Of a DNA stretch of 64,000 nucleotides, positions 33,505-41,838 are shown piece by piece (the stretch's first letter is position 1; each line of letters starts with the position of its first letter). Both the position numbers and the translations under genes were made by a program. Under the pieces are notes generated by a model. It was not told where the DNA came from and did not search any database. It saw only the letters and a list, made by a program, of their open reading frames with translations. The DNA is taken from contig JAVHXV010000005.1 of NCBI GenBank assembly GCA_031119475.1, positions 1 through 64,000 of the forward strand, given 5' to 3'. The stretch comes from Pedobacter sp. (GTDB taxonomy: Bacteria > Bacteroidota > Bacteroidia > Sphingobacteriales > Sphingobacteriaceae).

Positions 33505-33532
33505 TAATGATTACAACCTCAAACACAAGCAC

Positions 33533-34243
33533 ATGAAAACGAAAACCTTACTTAGAATTGCAGCCCTGCTCCTCGTGCCAACCTTAAGCTACATGAATGT
33601 GCGTGCACAGAGCAAAAATGTAGCCGTAAAAGATTTTAACAGCATTGGCGTAAGCAGTGGCATAGATCTCTACCTCACACAGGGGCCGAGCGAAAACCTG
33701 ACCATTAAGGGCAGCCAAGACCTGATCAAGGATGTAGTCGTTGAACAGGAAGGCAACAGCCTGACCATTAAATACAAGGAAGGCATTAACTGGAGCCGCA
33801 TGTTCAAGAACCAGAGCATCAAAGTTTATGTTACCTATAAATCGTTAAAAGCTGTAGCCGCATCTGGCGGAAGTGATGTTTACACAGAAAATACCTTAAA
33901 AAGCGATGCCCTTAGCGTAGCAGCTTCGGGTGGGTCGGATGTGAAGCTGACCTTGTCCGTAAAAAACTTTCGTTTGGCCATTAGCGGTGGAAGTGATGCA
34001 GAATTAAGGGGAACAGGCGAAAACATTTCCATAGCCGCATCTGGCGGAAGCGATATCGAAGCCTTCAATTTCGTAGCAGAAAATGCCAAGGTCATCGTCA
34101 GTGGCGGATCAGATGCCAATATCAACGTAAGCAAGGCACTGGATGCCATGGCAAGCGGTGGTAGCGACATCAATTATAAAGGAAATCCTGCGGTGAAAAA
34201 AAATGGTGTCTCCAAAAGTGGCGACATTAACCATGTCAATTGA
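33533..34243 (+). CDS. Secreted head-GIN (DUF2807) beta-helix protein
   Basis: A 236-residue protein with a signal peptide (LLRIAALLLVPTLSYMNVRAQ). The DUF2807 head-GIN domain follows (VKDFNSIGVSSGIDLYLTQG, YVTYKSLKAVAASGGSDVY). SGGSD occurs six times at steps of about 18-21 residues, one per rung of a predicted right-handed beta-helix. Such proteins are common in Bacteroidota and often linked to envelope stress regulation; the function is unknown. ATG 33533 is chosen because it starts the signal peptide. A hairpin terminator follows. Confidence 0.88.
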   Translation: MKTKTLLRIAALLLVPTLSYMNVRAQSKNVAVKDFNSIGVSSGIDLYLTQGPSENLTIKGSQDLIKDVVVEQEGNSLTIKYKEGINWSRMFKNQSIKVYVTYKSLKAVAASGGSDVYTENTLKSDALSVAASGGSDVKLTLSVKNFRLAISGGSDAELRGTGENISIAASGGSDIEAFNFVAENAKVIVSGGSDANINVSKALDAMASGGSDINYKGNPAVKKNGVSKSGDINHVN

Positions 34244-34290
34244 TCATCCGCAAGCACACAAAGAAAATTTAGTTTAGTTTTAGTTAGGTG

Positions 34291-34318
34291 AGCCAATATT
34301 GTGGATGCAATATTGGCT
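34291..34318 (+). terminator. Terminator after the head-GIN gene
   Basis: AGCCAATATTG (34291-34301) pairs perfectly with CAATATTGGCT (34308-34318) around a 6-base loop, followed by TCTTTGTT. It lies between convergent genes. Confidence 0.75.
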
Positions 34319-34324
34319 TCTTTG

Positions 34325-34412
34325 TTGGCAGTGCGCAATGCGCAAAGCGTAAAGCGTACGGCGCATGGCGTAAAGCATGGAGTAAGGAGTAAGGAGCAAG
34401 GAGCAAAGCAGC
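34325..34412. repeat. GCGTAAAGC / GGAGTAA word-repeat spacer
   Basis: Runs of GCGCAAAGCGTAAAGCGTAC and GGAGTAAGGAGTAAGGAGC with no coding potential. Confidence 0.5.
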
Positions 34413-34494
34413 CAGCTTGTCATCTTGAGCGCAGCGAAAGATCTCTGAATCAATGACCCAATGACCAATGACCAATGACTTAATCTAAAATAAC

Positions 34495-34905
34495 CTAAAC
34501 TGCCTTCGGATACGGGTAATAAACAAAATTAGCGCCTTCGGGAACAATGGCAAAGATGCACATGTACTGCTCGGGCTTTTTGTAGCTTTTAAGAAAATGT
34601 TCCTTTTTATCGGGATGTATAATTCCTTTTTGGATAAATTCTTCCAAAGTTGAAGCCTGGATGGTCCAATCGGTATTCAGTTCGTCCTTGTTCAGGATCA
34701 CCTCTCCAATATTTACGCTATGCTGATGGGCAATAAAAATCGGGCAACTGGAAATTCCCTCTACCATGATCTCTACGGCAACCTCCCTGATCGACTCTGC
34801 ATAAAAAGTCAGGTCTTTCTCCAAGCTGAGCAGCGGACTCTTTTTTGTTTTGGGTTCGCCTTCTCCATTTTGCCCCAAATTGCCCAATAATTCTTCTGAT
34901 TCCAT
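34495..34905 (-). CDS. Conserved hypothetical protein, 136 aa
   Basis: A cytoplasmic protein I do not recognise. The N-terminus is polar (ESEELLGNLGQNGEGEPKTK), and a folded domain follows with strands such as SCPIFIAHQHSVNIGEVIL and the C-terminal FAIVPEGANFVYYPY. Its ATG (34905) directly adjoins the stop of the lipoprotein gene before it, so it is translationally linked to it and to rlmD. No function is proposed. Confidence 0.7.
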   Translation of the reverse strand: MESEELLGNLGQNGEGEPKTKKSPLLSLEKDLTFYAESIREVAVEIMVEGISSCPIFIAHQHSVNIGEVILNKDELNTDWTIQASTLEEFIQKGIIHPDKKEHFLKSYKKPEQYMCIFAIVPEGANFVYYPYPKAV

Positions 34906-35451
34906 TTAAAATCTGATCTCCTTTTTTAAAGTAATAAATTTATCATTCGCCAAACTATCAGTTAACAGTGCATAGCCCTGATCTGTTTTAATGATCCTTT
35001 TGCCCAGTGGGTATTCGTCTGCACAAAAATACATGCTGCCAGTTCTGATGCATTTCCATGTATCGCCTTTCTGGCTGAAGAGGTTAATGCTTGCCCAGCA
35101 ACTGCTGAACCATTCTGGCCTTAACAAAAGTTCCGGCTTCCCATCTGCATCGAGGTCGCCAACCAGAAAAAGTTCGGCACCTATGGCATTTTTAAAGGTC
35201 AATACCGGCCATTTTTTAGTCGAAAAATAGATTTTAATGCGGTAATCCTTTTGCCTGTCGCCCATGTCATCGGCAATGGGCTTATTTTTCACTAAAAATG
35301 CCGTATCCGCTTTGGTAAGCAAAATCGTATCTACCACTTGCCTGGCCGTATCCAAATCCTCCACTTTCTTGGAAGTTGACACCGGTTTTTCGCTGCCGGT
35401 ACAGGCAGCAAAAAGCAACAGCACCATTAGGGTAGGCCAGGTATTTTTCAT
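34906..35451 (-). CDS. Lipoprotein, 181 aa
   Basis: A signal peptide with lipobox (LMVLLLFAAC) puts the acylated Cys at about residue 17. The mature protein contains LTFKNAIGAELFLVGDLDADG, resembling an FG-GAP/VCBS-type Asp-rich loop, then KPELLLRPEWFSSCW. The role is unknown. Its ATG overlaps the rlmD stop (ATGA, 35448-35451), and its stop adjoins the next ATG, so rlmD, this gene and the next form a tight operon. Confidence 0.75.
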   Translation of the reverse strand: MKNTWPTLMVLLLFAACTGSEKPVSTSKKVEDLDTARQVVDTILLTKADTAFLVKNKPIADDMGDRQKDYRIKIYFSTKKWPVLTFKNAIGAELFLVGDLDADGKPELLLRPEWFSSCWASINLFSQKGDTWKCIRTGSMYFCADEYPLGKRIIKTDQGYALLTDSLANDKFITLKKEIRF

Positions 35452-36884
35452 GTCCTCAATTTTAATAAAACCACATTTTCTACATGTTGTGTATGCGGGA
35501 ACATATCGACCGGCTTAATTCTCTGTACCTCATATTTTTCTTTCAATAGGGAAAGGTCGCGTGCCTGGGTGGCCGCATTGCAGCTCACATAAACAATTTT
35601 TTCGGCTTCCATTTCCAAAAGTCTTTGTACCACATCGGCATGCATCCCTGCGCGTGGCGGATCGGTAATCACCACATCGGGCTTACCGTGCGCTGCAATA
35701 AAAGGAGCCGTCAATATATCTTTCATATCTCCGGCATAAAATAGCGTATTGTTGATGCCATTGAGTTCAGCATTGTATTTAGCATCTTCTATGGCCGATG
35801 GCACATACTCTATCCCTATAACCTGCTTTACACTCCTGGCCACAAAATTGGCAATTGTTCCGGCTCCAGTGTACAGATCGTACACCAGTTCATCGCCTTT
35901 TAGGTCGGCAAATTCCTTTGTGATCTGGTAAAGTTGATAAGCCTGATCTGAATTGGTCTGATAAAAAGACTTGGCGCCAATCTTAAACCTGACATGACCC
36001 CCATTATTGTCTGTGGCCATCTGCTCGAATATATGGTCACGCCCGGCATAGGTGATAATTTCCTGATCAAAAATGGTATCATTTTTTTTCTGGTTGACGA
36101 TATAGAGCAGGGAGGTCAGCTCAGGGAAAGTCAGCTTAAGATATTCCATCAGCCCATCAATCTGTTGCTGTTCGGCATAGGCGAAGACCACGACCACCAT
36201 GACTTCTCCAGTAGAAGATGTTCTGATGATCAGGTTGCGCAATGCGCCTTCATGGTTGCGCAGGTCATAAAAACCAATTCCGTTCTGCAGGGCGTATTCC
36301 CTAACCCGCAGCCTGATGCTGTTGCTCGGTTCGGCCTGGAGATAGCAATGCTCAATGTCCAAAATTTTATCGAAACGCAGCGGAACGTGAAAGCCCAATG
36401 CGTTCATTTCCCGATCATCGGCCTCAAATTGCATATCGTCTGCATTGAGCCATCGTTTATTGGAAAAAGTGTATTCGAGCTTATTCCTATAGTAGCGGTT
36501 GGCGGCAGAGCCAAGGATAGGTTCCATGGAGGAAGTGTCTATTTTTGCCAGGCGCCGAAGTGCCGCTTCCACATTCTTATGCTTGAAGCGCAGTTGCGAG
36601 TCGTAATCCATATGTTGCCACTTGCATCCACCACAAGTACCAAAATGACTGCAAAATGGAGATACACGAAGTGCTGAAGGCCTTTGCAAGTTTTCGATCA
36701 CTGCTTCGGCAAAGTTCTTTTTCTTTTTGACAACCCTGATATCGACCACGTCTCCAGGCACCGCCTTGTCTACAAAAACAACCAGGTCGTCTGCCTTCCC
36801 TACGCCCTTGCCCTCTTCGGCAATATCGATAATCTCTAATCCCGCAATGCGGATAGGCGCTGCATTTCTTCTATTTCTGCTCAT
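35448..36884 (-). CDS. rlmD: 23S rRNA (uracil-C5)-methyltransferase, RlmD/RumA type
   Basis: A 478-residue SAM enzyme. A TRAM domain is at about 8-65 (GLEIIDIAEEGKGVGK). The 4Fe-4S cysteines are in CSHFGTCGGC, the SAM motif is LVYDLYTGAGTIANF, and the catalytic segments are TDPPRAGMH and VSCN. ATG 36884 is chosen. A longer frame to 37022 is low-complexity repeat read as Phe/Leu-rich peptide. A -7 box ends five bases before the ATG. Whether the target is U1939 or U747 cannot be told. Confidence 0.92.
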   Translation of the reverse strand: MSRNRRNAAPIRIAGLEIIDIAEEGKGVGKADDLVVFVDKAVPGDVVDIRVVKKKKNFAEAVIENLQRPSALRVSPFCSHFGTCGGCKWQHMDYDSQLRFKHKNVEAALRRLAKIDTSSMEPILGSAANRYYRNKLEYTFSNKRWLNADDMQFEADDREMNALGFHVPLRFDKILDIEHCYLQAEPSNSIRLRVREYALQNGIGFYDLRNHEGALRNLIIRTSSTGEVMVVVVFAYAEQQQIDGLMEYLKLTFPELTSLLYIVNQKKNDTIFDQEIITYAGRDHIFEQMATDNNGGHVRFKIGAKSFYQTNSDQAYQLYQITKEFADLKGDELVYDLYTGAGTIANFVARSVKQVIGIEYVPSAIEDAKYNAELNGINNTLFYAGDMKDILTAPFIAAHGKPDVVITDPPRAGMHADVVQRLLEMEAEKIVYVSCNAATQARDLSLLKEKYEVQRIKPVDMFPHTQHVENVVLLKLRT

Positions 36885-36889
36885 TGCTA

Positions 36890-36897
36890 CAAATATA
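36890..36897 (-). promoter_or_regulatory. -7 box abutting the rlmD start (possible leaderless mRNA)
   Basis: TATATTTG on the minus strand followed by TAGCA and ATG. Transcription would start at or next to the start codon. Confidence 0.45.
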
Positions 36898-36899
36898 CG

Positions 36900-37020
36900 G
36901 AGAAAGAGCGAAGCGCAAAGGGCGAAGCGAAGAGTGGAAAGCGAAAAGCAGAAAGCGGAAAGCGGAAAGCGGAAAGCGGAAAGCGGAAAGGGCATAGTGT
37001 GAGCGCAGGGCACGGAGCGC
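36900..37020. repeat. GGAAAGC word-repeat spacer
   Basis: Five near-perfect copies of GGAAAGC in a row at about 36957-36990, preceded by degenerate copies (GCGAAGAGTGGAAAGCGAA). The stretch is part of a 570-base gap that otherwise holds a 40-codon frame and a second repeat tract. Confidence 0.65.
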
Positions 37021-37064
37021 ATAGCTACTTACTCTGTACTGACGAATACTTTATGGAGCAGTTC

Positions 37065-37187
37065 TTATTTGATGTGCAGTTGTCTGCAAATGTTTAGGAC
37101 CAGGCCGAGTGCGCCTTCCAGCCAATTAAACTTTACATCAAATTGCTCATCAACCATTACAGAAATTTCTAATACTTCTTTGCTCAT
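37065..37187 (-). CDS. Small protein, 40 aa, with consensus promoter
   Basis: A 40-codon frame (MSKEVLEISVMVDEQFDVKF, then NWLEGALGLVLNI, ending CRQLHIK) from ATG 37187 to TAA. It has no membrane helix and no known family. It is listed because a full promoter, TTG-N20-TACATTTG at 37242-37212, lies just upstream, giving a leader of about 18-20 bases. The frame sits in the only non-repetitive part of a 570-base gap. It could instead be an sRNA or a remnant. Confidence 0.45.
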   Translation of the reverse strand: MSKEVLEISVMVDEQFDVKFNWLEGALGLVLNICRQLHIK

Positions 37188-37211
37188 GGCCAATAATACT
37201 TGATAATGATA

Positions 37212-37242
37212 CAAATGTAAGAAATTTTGAACCAAAAACCAA
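37212..37242 (-). promoter_or_regulatory. Promoter before the 40-aa frame
   Basis: TTG (37242-37240), 20 bases, TACATTTG (37219-37212) on the minus strand, a near-ideal Bacteroidota promoter. Confidence 0.6.
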
Positions 37243-37257
37243 ATTGGTATACTGAAT

Positions 37258-37450
37258 AGTTGAAAGTTAAAGGTTAAAGGTTGCAGGTTGAAAGCTTAAA
37301 GTTGAAAGCTTAAAGCACTAGTCACGAATATAGACCGATATTCTTTAAAAGAAAAATGATTGTTATGCTTTGACAACCTGCTTCTTTTAGCTTTCGCTTT
37401 AGACTCTACTTGATACCCGATACCTGACGCCCGATACTTGAACCTGGCAC
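37258..37450. repeat. AAAGGTT / GATACC word-repeat spacer
   Basis: AAAGTTAAAGGTTAAAGGTT and GAAAGCTTAAAGTTGAAAGC in the left part; TTTAGCTTTCGCTTTAG and GATACCCGATACCTG in the right. Complementary words in the two halves allow imperfect folding. No gene is seen. Confidence 0.5.
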
Positions 37451-37453
37451 TTC

Positions 37454-38029
37454 CTACAACGCGGCCTTCACCAGATAGGGAAGGATTTCTTTTTGGAAGG
37501 TGACAAAATTTTTGCGCACATCGGCATCGCTGACCGAGGTAAAGGCAAAGGAAAAAACGATACTTTTACTGGCTTTGAGGAGAAAGGCCAGACCGCCACG
37601 ACGGGCCGGATTTTTCTTAAAATGATCGAGTTCAAGGTAGGCCGATAGCAACAACGCCTCCAACTGATCGGAAAGATGTTTTAGAAATTCCTGTGAGTTT
37701 GCATTTTCGCGTACGAAATCCCAGCCAATAAATTCATTGCAAACGGTATAGGATAGCCTGCAGGTTTTCATGACCAGTGCCTTGAGGTGTTCTTCTTCAC
37801 TCGAAAACCTTACTTTATTGCTCAAGATTTCATGGAGGTTTACATCCAGGTAATCCATCAAAATGGCATCCAAAACCTGTTCCTTGCTCTCAAAATATTT
37901 ATAGATCGTAGCTTTGGCAATCCTTGCCTTTTTGGCAATTTCGTTCACACTGGTCTTGTGGTAACCATATTTCCGAAAAAGTTCCTTTGCGGCCCTTACA
38001 ATGCTTTCTTTTATTTTTTCTGGTTCCAT
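37454..38029 (-). CDS. TetR/AcrR family regulator
   Basis: A 191-residue regulator. The helix-turn-helix is at about 25-55 (TSVNEIAKKARIAKATIYKY, then FESKEQVL). The C-terminal ligand domain is helical and unassigned. ATG 38029 is used; a TTG one codon earlier is rejected. The start overlaps the stop of the Rieske-like lipoprotein gene by one base (TGATG), so it is made from the pheS transcript. Its target and ligand are unknown; it may control its own small operon. Confidence 0.88.
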   Translation of the reverse strand: MEPEKIKESIVRAAKELFRKYGYHKTSVNEIAKKARIAKATIYKYFESKEQVLDAILMDYLDVNLHEILSNKVRFSSEEEHLKALVMKTCRLSYTVCNEFIGWDFVRENANSQEFLKHLSDQLEALLLSAYLELDHFKKNPARRGGLAFLLKASKSIVFSFAFTSVSDADVRKNFVTFQKEILPYLVKAAL

Positions 38030-38439
38030 CAATTCGTTACTTGCAATGTGTTTCCTGCAATGGTCACTCCATATTGTTTAAGTGATGTCTTGGCTGGTGC
38101 CTTTACCGGACTTCCATCATACAGGGAATATTTAGCTCCAGAAGCCTGGTCTGTTGCCGTTAAATTGGGATCATCGACCACTACTGCATTTTTTTGCTCC
38201 GGATTTACCGTGCTGCACCGATCATAGGCCACATAGGCATTATCAGCCCTGCGATAGATGATAATTCCCGCTACACCATATCCGGAAATGGTAACTGCTC
38301 CACCGGCGCTACTCAAGCGGCTTAACCGTGGGTCTGTTAGTGGTGCACTAAAATTGACCGGTAGATCTGGGATCATGCTTTCGTCCTTGGCGCAGGAAAC
38401 GCAAAGCAGGATGAGAAATATGCCGATCAACTTTTTCAT
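38029..38439 (-). CDS. Rieske-fold lipoprotein lacking Fe-S ligands
   Basis: A 136-residue lipoprotein (lipobox LILLCVSC). The pattern YVAYDRCSTVNPEQK, then AVVVDD, GAKYSLYDGSPVKAPA and LKQYGVTI follows small Rieske-type lipoproteins of Bacteroidota. The ligand pairs C-x-H and C-x2-H are not present: only one Cys and no His occur there, so no 2Fe-2S cluster can be bound in the usual way. It lies between pheS and a TetR gene, touching both. The family call is by pattern only. Confidence 0.6.
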   Translation of the reverse strand: MKKLIGIFLILLCVSCAKDESMIPDLPVNFSAPLTDPRLSRLSSAGGAVTISGYGVAGIIIYRRADNAYVAYDRCSTVNPEQKNAVVVDDPNLTATDQASGAKYSLYDGSPVKAPAKTSLKQYGVTIAGNTLQVTN

Positions 38440-39480
38440 TTAAATAATGGCCGATTGATATTGTTTAAGGAAACGCACATCGTTTTCTGAAAAGAGGCGC
38501 AAATCCTTGATTTCCCATTTCAGGTTGGCAATTCTTTCTATTCCCATCCCAAAAGCAAAACCGCTGTATTTTTTATGGTCGATCCCGCAGTTCTCCAAGA
38601 CATTCGGATCGACCATTCCGCAGCCCAAGATTTCTACCCAGCCACTGTACTTGCACATTTGGCAGCCAGCGCCCTTGCAGATCGTACAGGAAACATCCAT
38701 TTCTGCAGAAGGTTCTGTAAAAGGGAAATAAGATGGACGGAACCTTACTTTTGTACCTTCTCCATAAAGTTCCTGTACAAAGTAGAACAGCGTTTGTTTC
38801 AGATCGGCAAACGACACATTTTCGTCTACATACAGGCCTTCTACCTGATGGAAAAAACAATGTGCGCGGGCCGAGATGGCTTCGTTACGGTAAACCCTTC
38901 CTGGCATCAGTGCACGGAATGGCGGCGTTCCGGCCTCCATCATCCTTACCTGCACCGAAGAAGTATGGGTACGCAGTGCGATATCTCCATGTTCTCCACC
39001 TTTTTTGATGAAGAAAGTATCCTGCATATCTCTAGCCGGATGTTCTTCTGGAAAGTTAAGCGCGGAAAAATTATGCCAGTCGTCTTCAATCTCTGGTCCT
39101 TCGGCAACACTAAAGCCGAGTTTATTAAAGATTTCGATGATCTCCCTTCTTACAATGGCCAAAGGATGTCTGGCCCCTACTTCAAATCCCTCCCCTGGAA
39201 GTGTTAAATCGATATTGGCCTTGGCCGATTGGCTATTTGTATGGGCGGTTGATTCGTTCAGGGCCTGATATTTCGCCTCTGCCAACTGCTTAAACTCATT
39301 TAAAACCTTGCCCAATACCCTTTTTTCTTCAGGAGAAACAGATTTAAACTGTTCGAAAATATCCTTGATCAATCCCTTGCTTCCTAAAAAGCGGATGCGG
39401 AACTGTTCCAGTTCGTCAGCACTGGTGGTCGTGAAAGCATTGATCTCGGCGGTTAATTGGGTAATCTGATCTTGTAACAT
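38440..39480 (-). CDS. pheS: Phenylalanine-tRNA ligase alpha subunit
   Basis: A 346-residue class II synthetase subunit. It has an N-terminal coiled coil, motif 2 at RVYRNEAISARAHCFFHQVE, and motif 3 at FGMGIERIANLKW. The Cys-rich segment CTICKGAGCQMCKYSG is seen in many bacterial PheS. ATG 39480 is chosen over an upstream ATG at 39531. A -7 box TATATTTG ends four bases before it. pheT is not next to it. The stop adjoins the next ATG. Confidence 0.95.
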   Translation of the reverse strand: MLQDQITQLTAEINAFTTTSADELEQFRIRFLGSKGLIKDIFEQFKSVSPEEKRVLGKVLNEFKQLAEAKYQALNESTAHTNSQSAKANIDLTLPGEGFEVGARHPLAIVRREIIEIFNKLGFSVAEGPEIEDDWHNFSALNFPEEHPARDMQDTFFIKKGGEHGDIALRTHTSSVQVRMMEAGTPPFRALMPGRVYRNEAISARAHCFFHQVEGLYVDENVSFADLKQTLFYFVQELYGEGTKVRFRPSYFPFTEPSAEMDVSCTICKGAGCQMCKYSGWVEILGCGMVDPNVLENCGIDHKKYSGFAFGMGIERIANLKWEIKDLRLFSENDVRFLKQYQSAII

Positions 39481-39484
39481 CTGC

Positions 39485-39492
39485 CAAATATA
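39485..39492 (-). promoter_or_regulatory. -7 box abutting the pheS start (possible leaderless mRNA)
   Basis: TATATTTG on the minus strand followed by GCAG and ATG. This is the third example in the window of a -7 box 4-5 bases from the start codon. Confidence 0.45.
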
Positions 39493-39592
39493 CAGCAATT
39501 TGTATAAATAATTTAACCGTCGCCGGTTCAAAAATTAACATTGACGCTTTTATTACAAGAAAATGAACCCATCAGGTAAAAATACCTGCTCT

Positions 39593-40519
39593 TTATTTGA
39601 TGTGCTTATTGAAATAGGTGACCGTTTGGCCCAACACCGAAATCCAATCGCCAGATTTTGAAAACCCATGGTCGGAACCAGCCATGAACACAAATTCATT
39701 GGGCACTTTTACTTCATTCAACTTGACCGTAAATCTTTGATAGGTACCGAGGTTCATCTTGGGCAAACCCATTACATCATTATTTTCTGGAAAGATATTG
39801 ATGGTGGGCACCCTTCTGTTTTCTACTACGTTGTACAGCGGGCTGATCAACTTATAATCGTCCAAGTTGGTTACATTGACGTCCTTTCCAGTGTATCGAT
39901 ATGCAGCTTCAAAGGCATATGGAGGCAGAAACTCCCAATTAGGGATATCGGTAAATACAAAATCAAGCGCACCAGCAATGTTGGCGACCACCTGTATCCG
40001 ATTGTTGTTCCGCAGGTCATAACTATACAATAAGGCCAGCGTAGCTCCTGCACTGTGTCCGGCCATGCCCATCCTACTGCTGCTCATTACCCATGACTTT
40101 GCATTTAAGACCGCAAAGTCTACAACTTTTTGGAGATCGTTTACCTGATCGGCAATTTTTATGGCACTTTCCTTGTGCAGTGGGGGAGCATTGAAGATGC
40201 CATCGCCCTCAACCAACCGGTAGTTGACATTGAGCACAGCGTAACCACGTGATGCCAGGTATTTTGCCTGGTTGTTAAATTCGCTCTTATCACCGCCGAT
40301 AAAGCTTCCGCCATGCACAAAAATGACCACATTGGTATTGCTATTTCTATTGGCGGGCAGGTATACGTCCATTTTTTGCTTTGGATCGGTGCCATATGCG
40401 ACATCGATCATTGTTTTGGCTTCTGATACCACCGCATAGGAAGGCTCTTCTATCTTTCTACATGCCGTAAATGATAGGCCTACCATCAAAACCGCACTTA
40501 TCAATTTCAATATTTTCAT
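39593..40519 (-). CDS. Alpha/beta hydrolase lipoprotein, carboxylesterase-like
   Basis: A 308-residue exported hydrolase: lipobox MVGLSFTAC, oxyanion motif FVHGGSFIGG at about 68-77, nucleophile GHSAGATLAL (Ser at about 154), and a late GSDHGF giving the His. It belongs to the esterase/lipase group that includes acyl-sugar and ferulate esterases. The substrate is unknown. It ends the leftward pair after kbl, only 11 bases away, so the two are probably cotranscribed. Confidence 0.88.
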   Translation of the reverse strand: MKILKLISAVLMVGLSFTACRKIEEPSYAVVSEAKTMIDVAYGTDPKQKMDVYLPANRNSNTNVVIFVHGGSFIGGDKSEFNNQAKYLASRGYAVLNVNYRLVEGDGIFNAPPLHKESAIKIADQVNDLQKVVDFAVLNAKSWVMSSSRMGMAGHSAGATLALLYSYDLRNNNRIQVVANIAGALDFVFTDIPNWEFLPPYAFEAAYRYTGKDVNVTNLDDYKLISPLYNVVENRRVPTINIFPENNDVMGLPKMNLGTYQRFTVKLNEVKVPNEFVFMAGSDHGFSKSGDWISVLGQTVTYFNKHIK

Positions 40520-40530
40520 CAGTTGTTTGA

Positions 40531-41718
40531 TCAGATTACGCCCAATTCCTTGCCTACTTTGGTAAATGCCGCAATGGCCTTGTCCAAGTGATGTTGTTCA
40601 TGTGCTGCAGATAGCTGCACCCTGATCCTCGCCTTGCCCTGTGCTACCACTGGATAGAAAAATCCGATCACATAGATTCCTTCTTCCAACATTTTGGCGG
40701 CAAAGTTTTGGGCTACCTTGGCATCGTACAACATGACTGGCACAATGGGGTGAAAGCCGGGCTTGATGTCAAATCCGGCAGCAGTCATTTTTTCGCGAAA
40801 ATATTTGGTATTGTATTCGAGCCTGTCGCGCAGGGCAGTTGTTTCGCTCAGCATATCAAGCACGGCGATCGAAGCGCCTGCGATGGATGGGGCCAAGGTA
40901 TTGGAGAAAAGGTAAGGCCTGGAACGTTGGCGGAGCATGTCGATGATTTCTTTTTTTCCTGAGGTAAATCCACCTGAGGCACCGCCCAATGCTTTGCCCA
41001 ATGTTCCGGTAATGATGTCCACCCTATCCATTACGCCAAAATGTTCATGCGTTCCACGGCCAGTCTTACCGATAAAGCCTGTGCAATGGGACTCATCGAT
41101 CATAACCAGCGCTTCATATCGGTCTGCGAGGTCACAGATCTGGTCGAGCGGTGCTACTGCACCATCCATTGAAAACGCTCCATCGGTAACGATGATCCGA
41201 TGGCGACAATTTTTTGCAGCGATCAATTGCTGTTCAAGGTCGTGCATATCTGCATTTTTATAGCGGAAACGTTGGGCCTTGCACAACCTGACGCCATCAA
41301 TAATAGAGGCATGGTTCAGCTCGTCGGAAATAATAGCATCCTCTGCATTGAACAATGGCTCAAAAACTCCGCCATTGGCGTCAAAGGCTGCGGCATATAA
41401 AATCGTATCCTCTGTACCTAAAAACGTGGATATTTTCTGTTCCAATTCTTTATGGACATCCTGTGTTCCACAAATAAAGCGTACAGACGACATGCCATAA
41501 CCATGCTCATCAATAGCTTTTTTGGCTGCGGCAATCACCTTTGGATGCGATGAAAGGCCCAGGTAGTTATTTGCGCAAAAATTGACCACTTCAGCTCCAG
41601 TACTTACTTTGATATCGGCCCCTTGTGGAGTGGTGATGATCCTTTCGCGTTTATATAGTCCAGCGTTTTCGATCTCTTCAAGTTCTTTTTGCAGAACTGG
41701 CTTTAATGTTTTGTACAT
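40531..41718 (-). CDS. kbl: Glycine C-acetyltransferase (2-amino-3-ketobutyrate CoA ligase)
   Basis: A 395-residue PLP enzyme of the alpha-oxoamine synthase family. The PLP Lys is in [31 protein letters not shown] near the start and [10 protein letters not shown] are typical of Kbl. It splits 2-amino-3-ketobutyrate into glycine and acetyl-CoA, using the product of threonine dehydrogenase, whose gene lies at 47486. Start ATG 41718; -7 box TATATTTG at 41757-41750. Confidence 0.95.
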   Translation of the reverse strand: MYKTLKPVLQKELEEIENAGLYKRERIITTPQGADIKVSTGAEVVNFCANNYLGLSSHPKVIAAAKKAIDEHGYGMSSVRFICGTQDVHKELEQKISTFLGTEDTILYAAAFDANGGVFEPLFNAEDAIISDELNHASIIDGVRLCKAQRFRYKNADMHDLEQQLIAAKNCRHRIIVTDGAFSMDGAVAPLDQICDLADRYEALVMIDESHCTGFIGKTGRGTHEHFGVMDRVDIITGTLGKALGGASGGFTSGKKEIIDMLRQRSRPYLFSNTLAPSIAGASIAVLDMLSETTALRDRLEYNTKYFREKMTAAGFDIKPGFHPIVPVMLYDAKVAQNFAAKMLEEGIYVIGFFYPVVAQGKARIRVQLSAAHEQHHLDKAIAAFTKVGKELGVI

Positions 41719-41749
41719 ATCGGTAGGTATTCAGTTTAACGAATATCTG

Positions 41750-41776
41750 CAAATATAATATTTTGCGCGTTAACAA
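41750..41776 (-). promoter_or_regulatory. Promoter before kbl
   Basis: TTG (41776-41774), 16 bases, TATATTTG (41757-41750) on the minus strand. The spacer is shorter than the usual 19. Confidence 0.45.
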
Positions 41777-41838
41777 ACTTTAACACCTTGTTTGCGTTAA
41801 ATACAATAACTTAACCGGATATTTATTTTAACCCTAAA

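Noticed and set aside
36885..37022. 46-residue N-terminal extension of RlmD
   Set aside because: It is Phe/Leu/Ser-rich translation of the GGAAAGC repeat, and a -7 box stands directly before the ATG at 36884.
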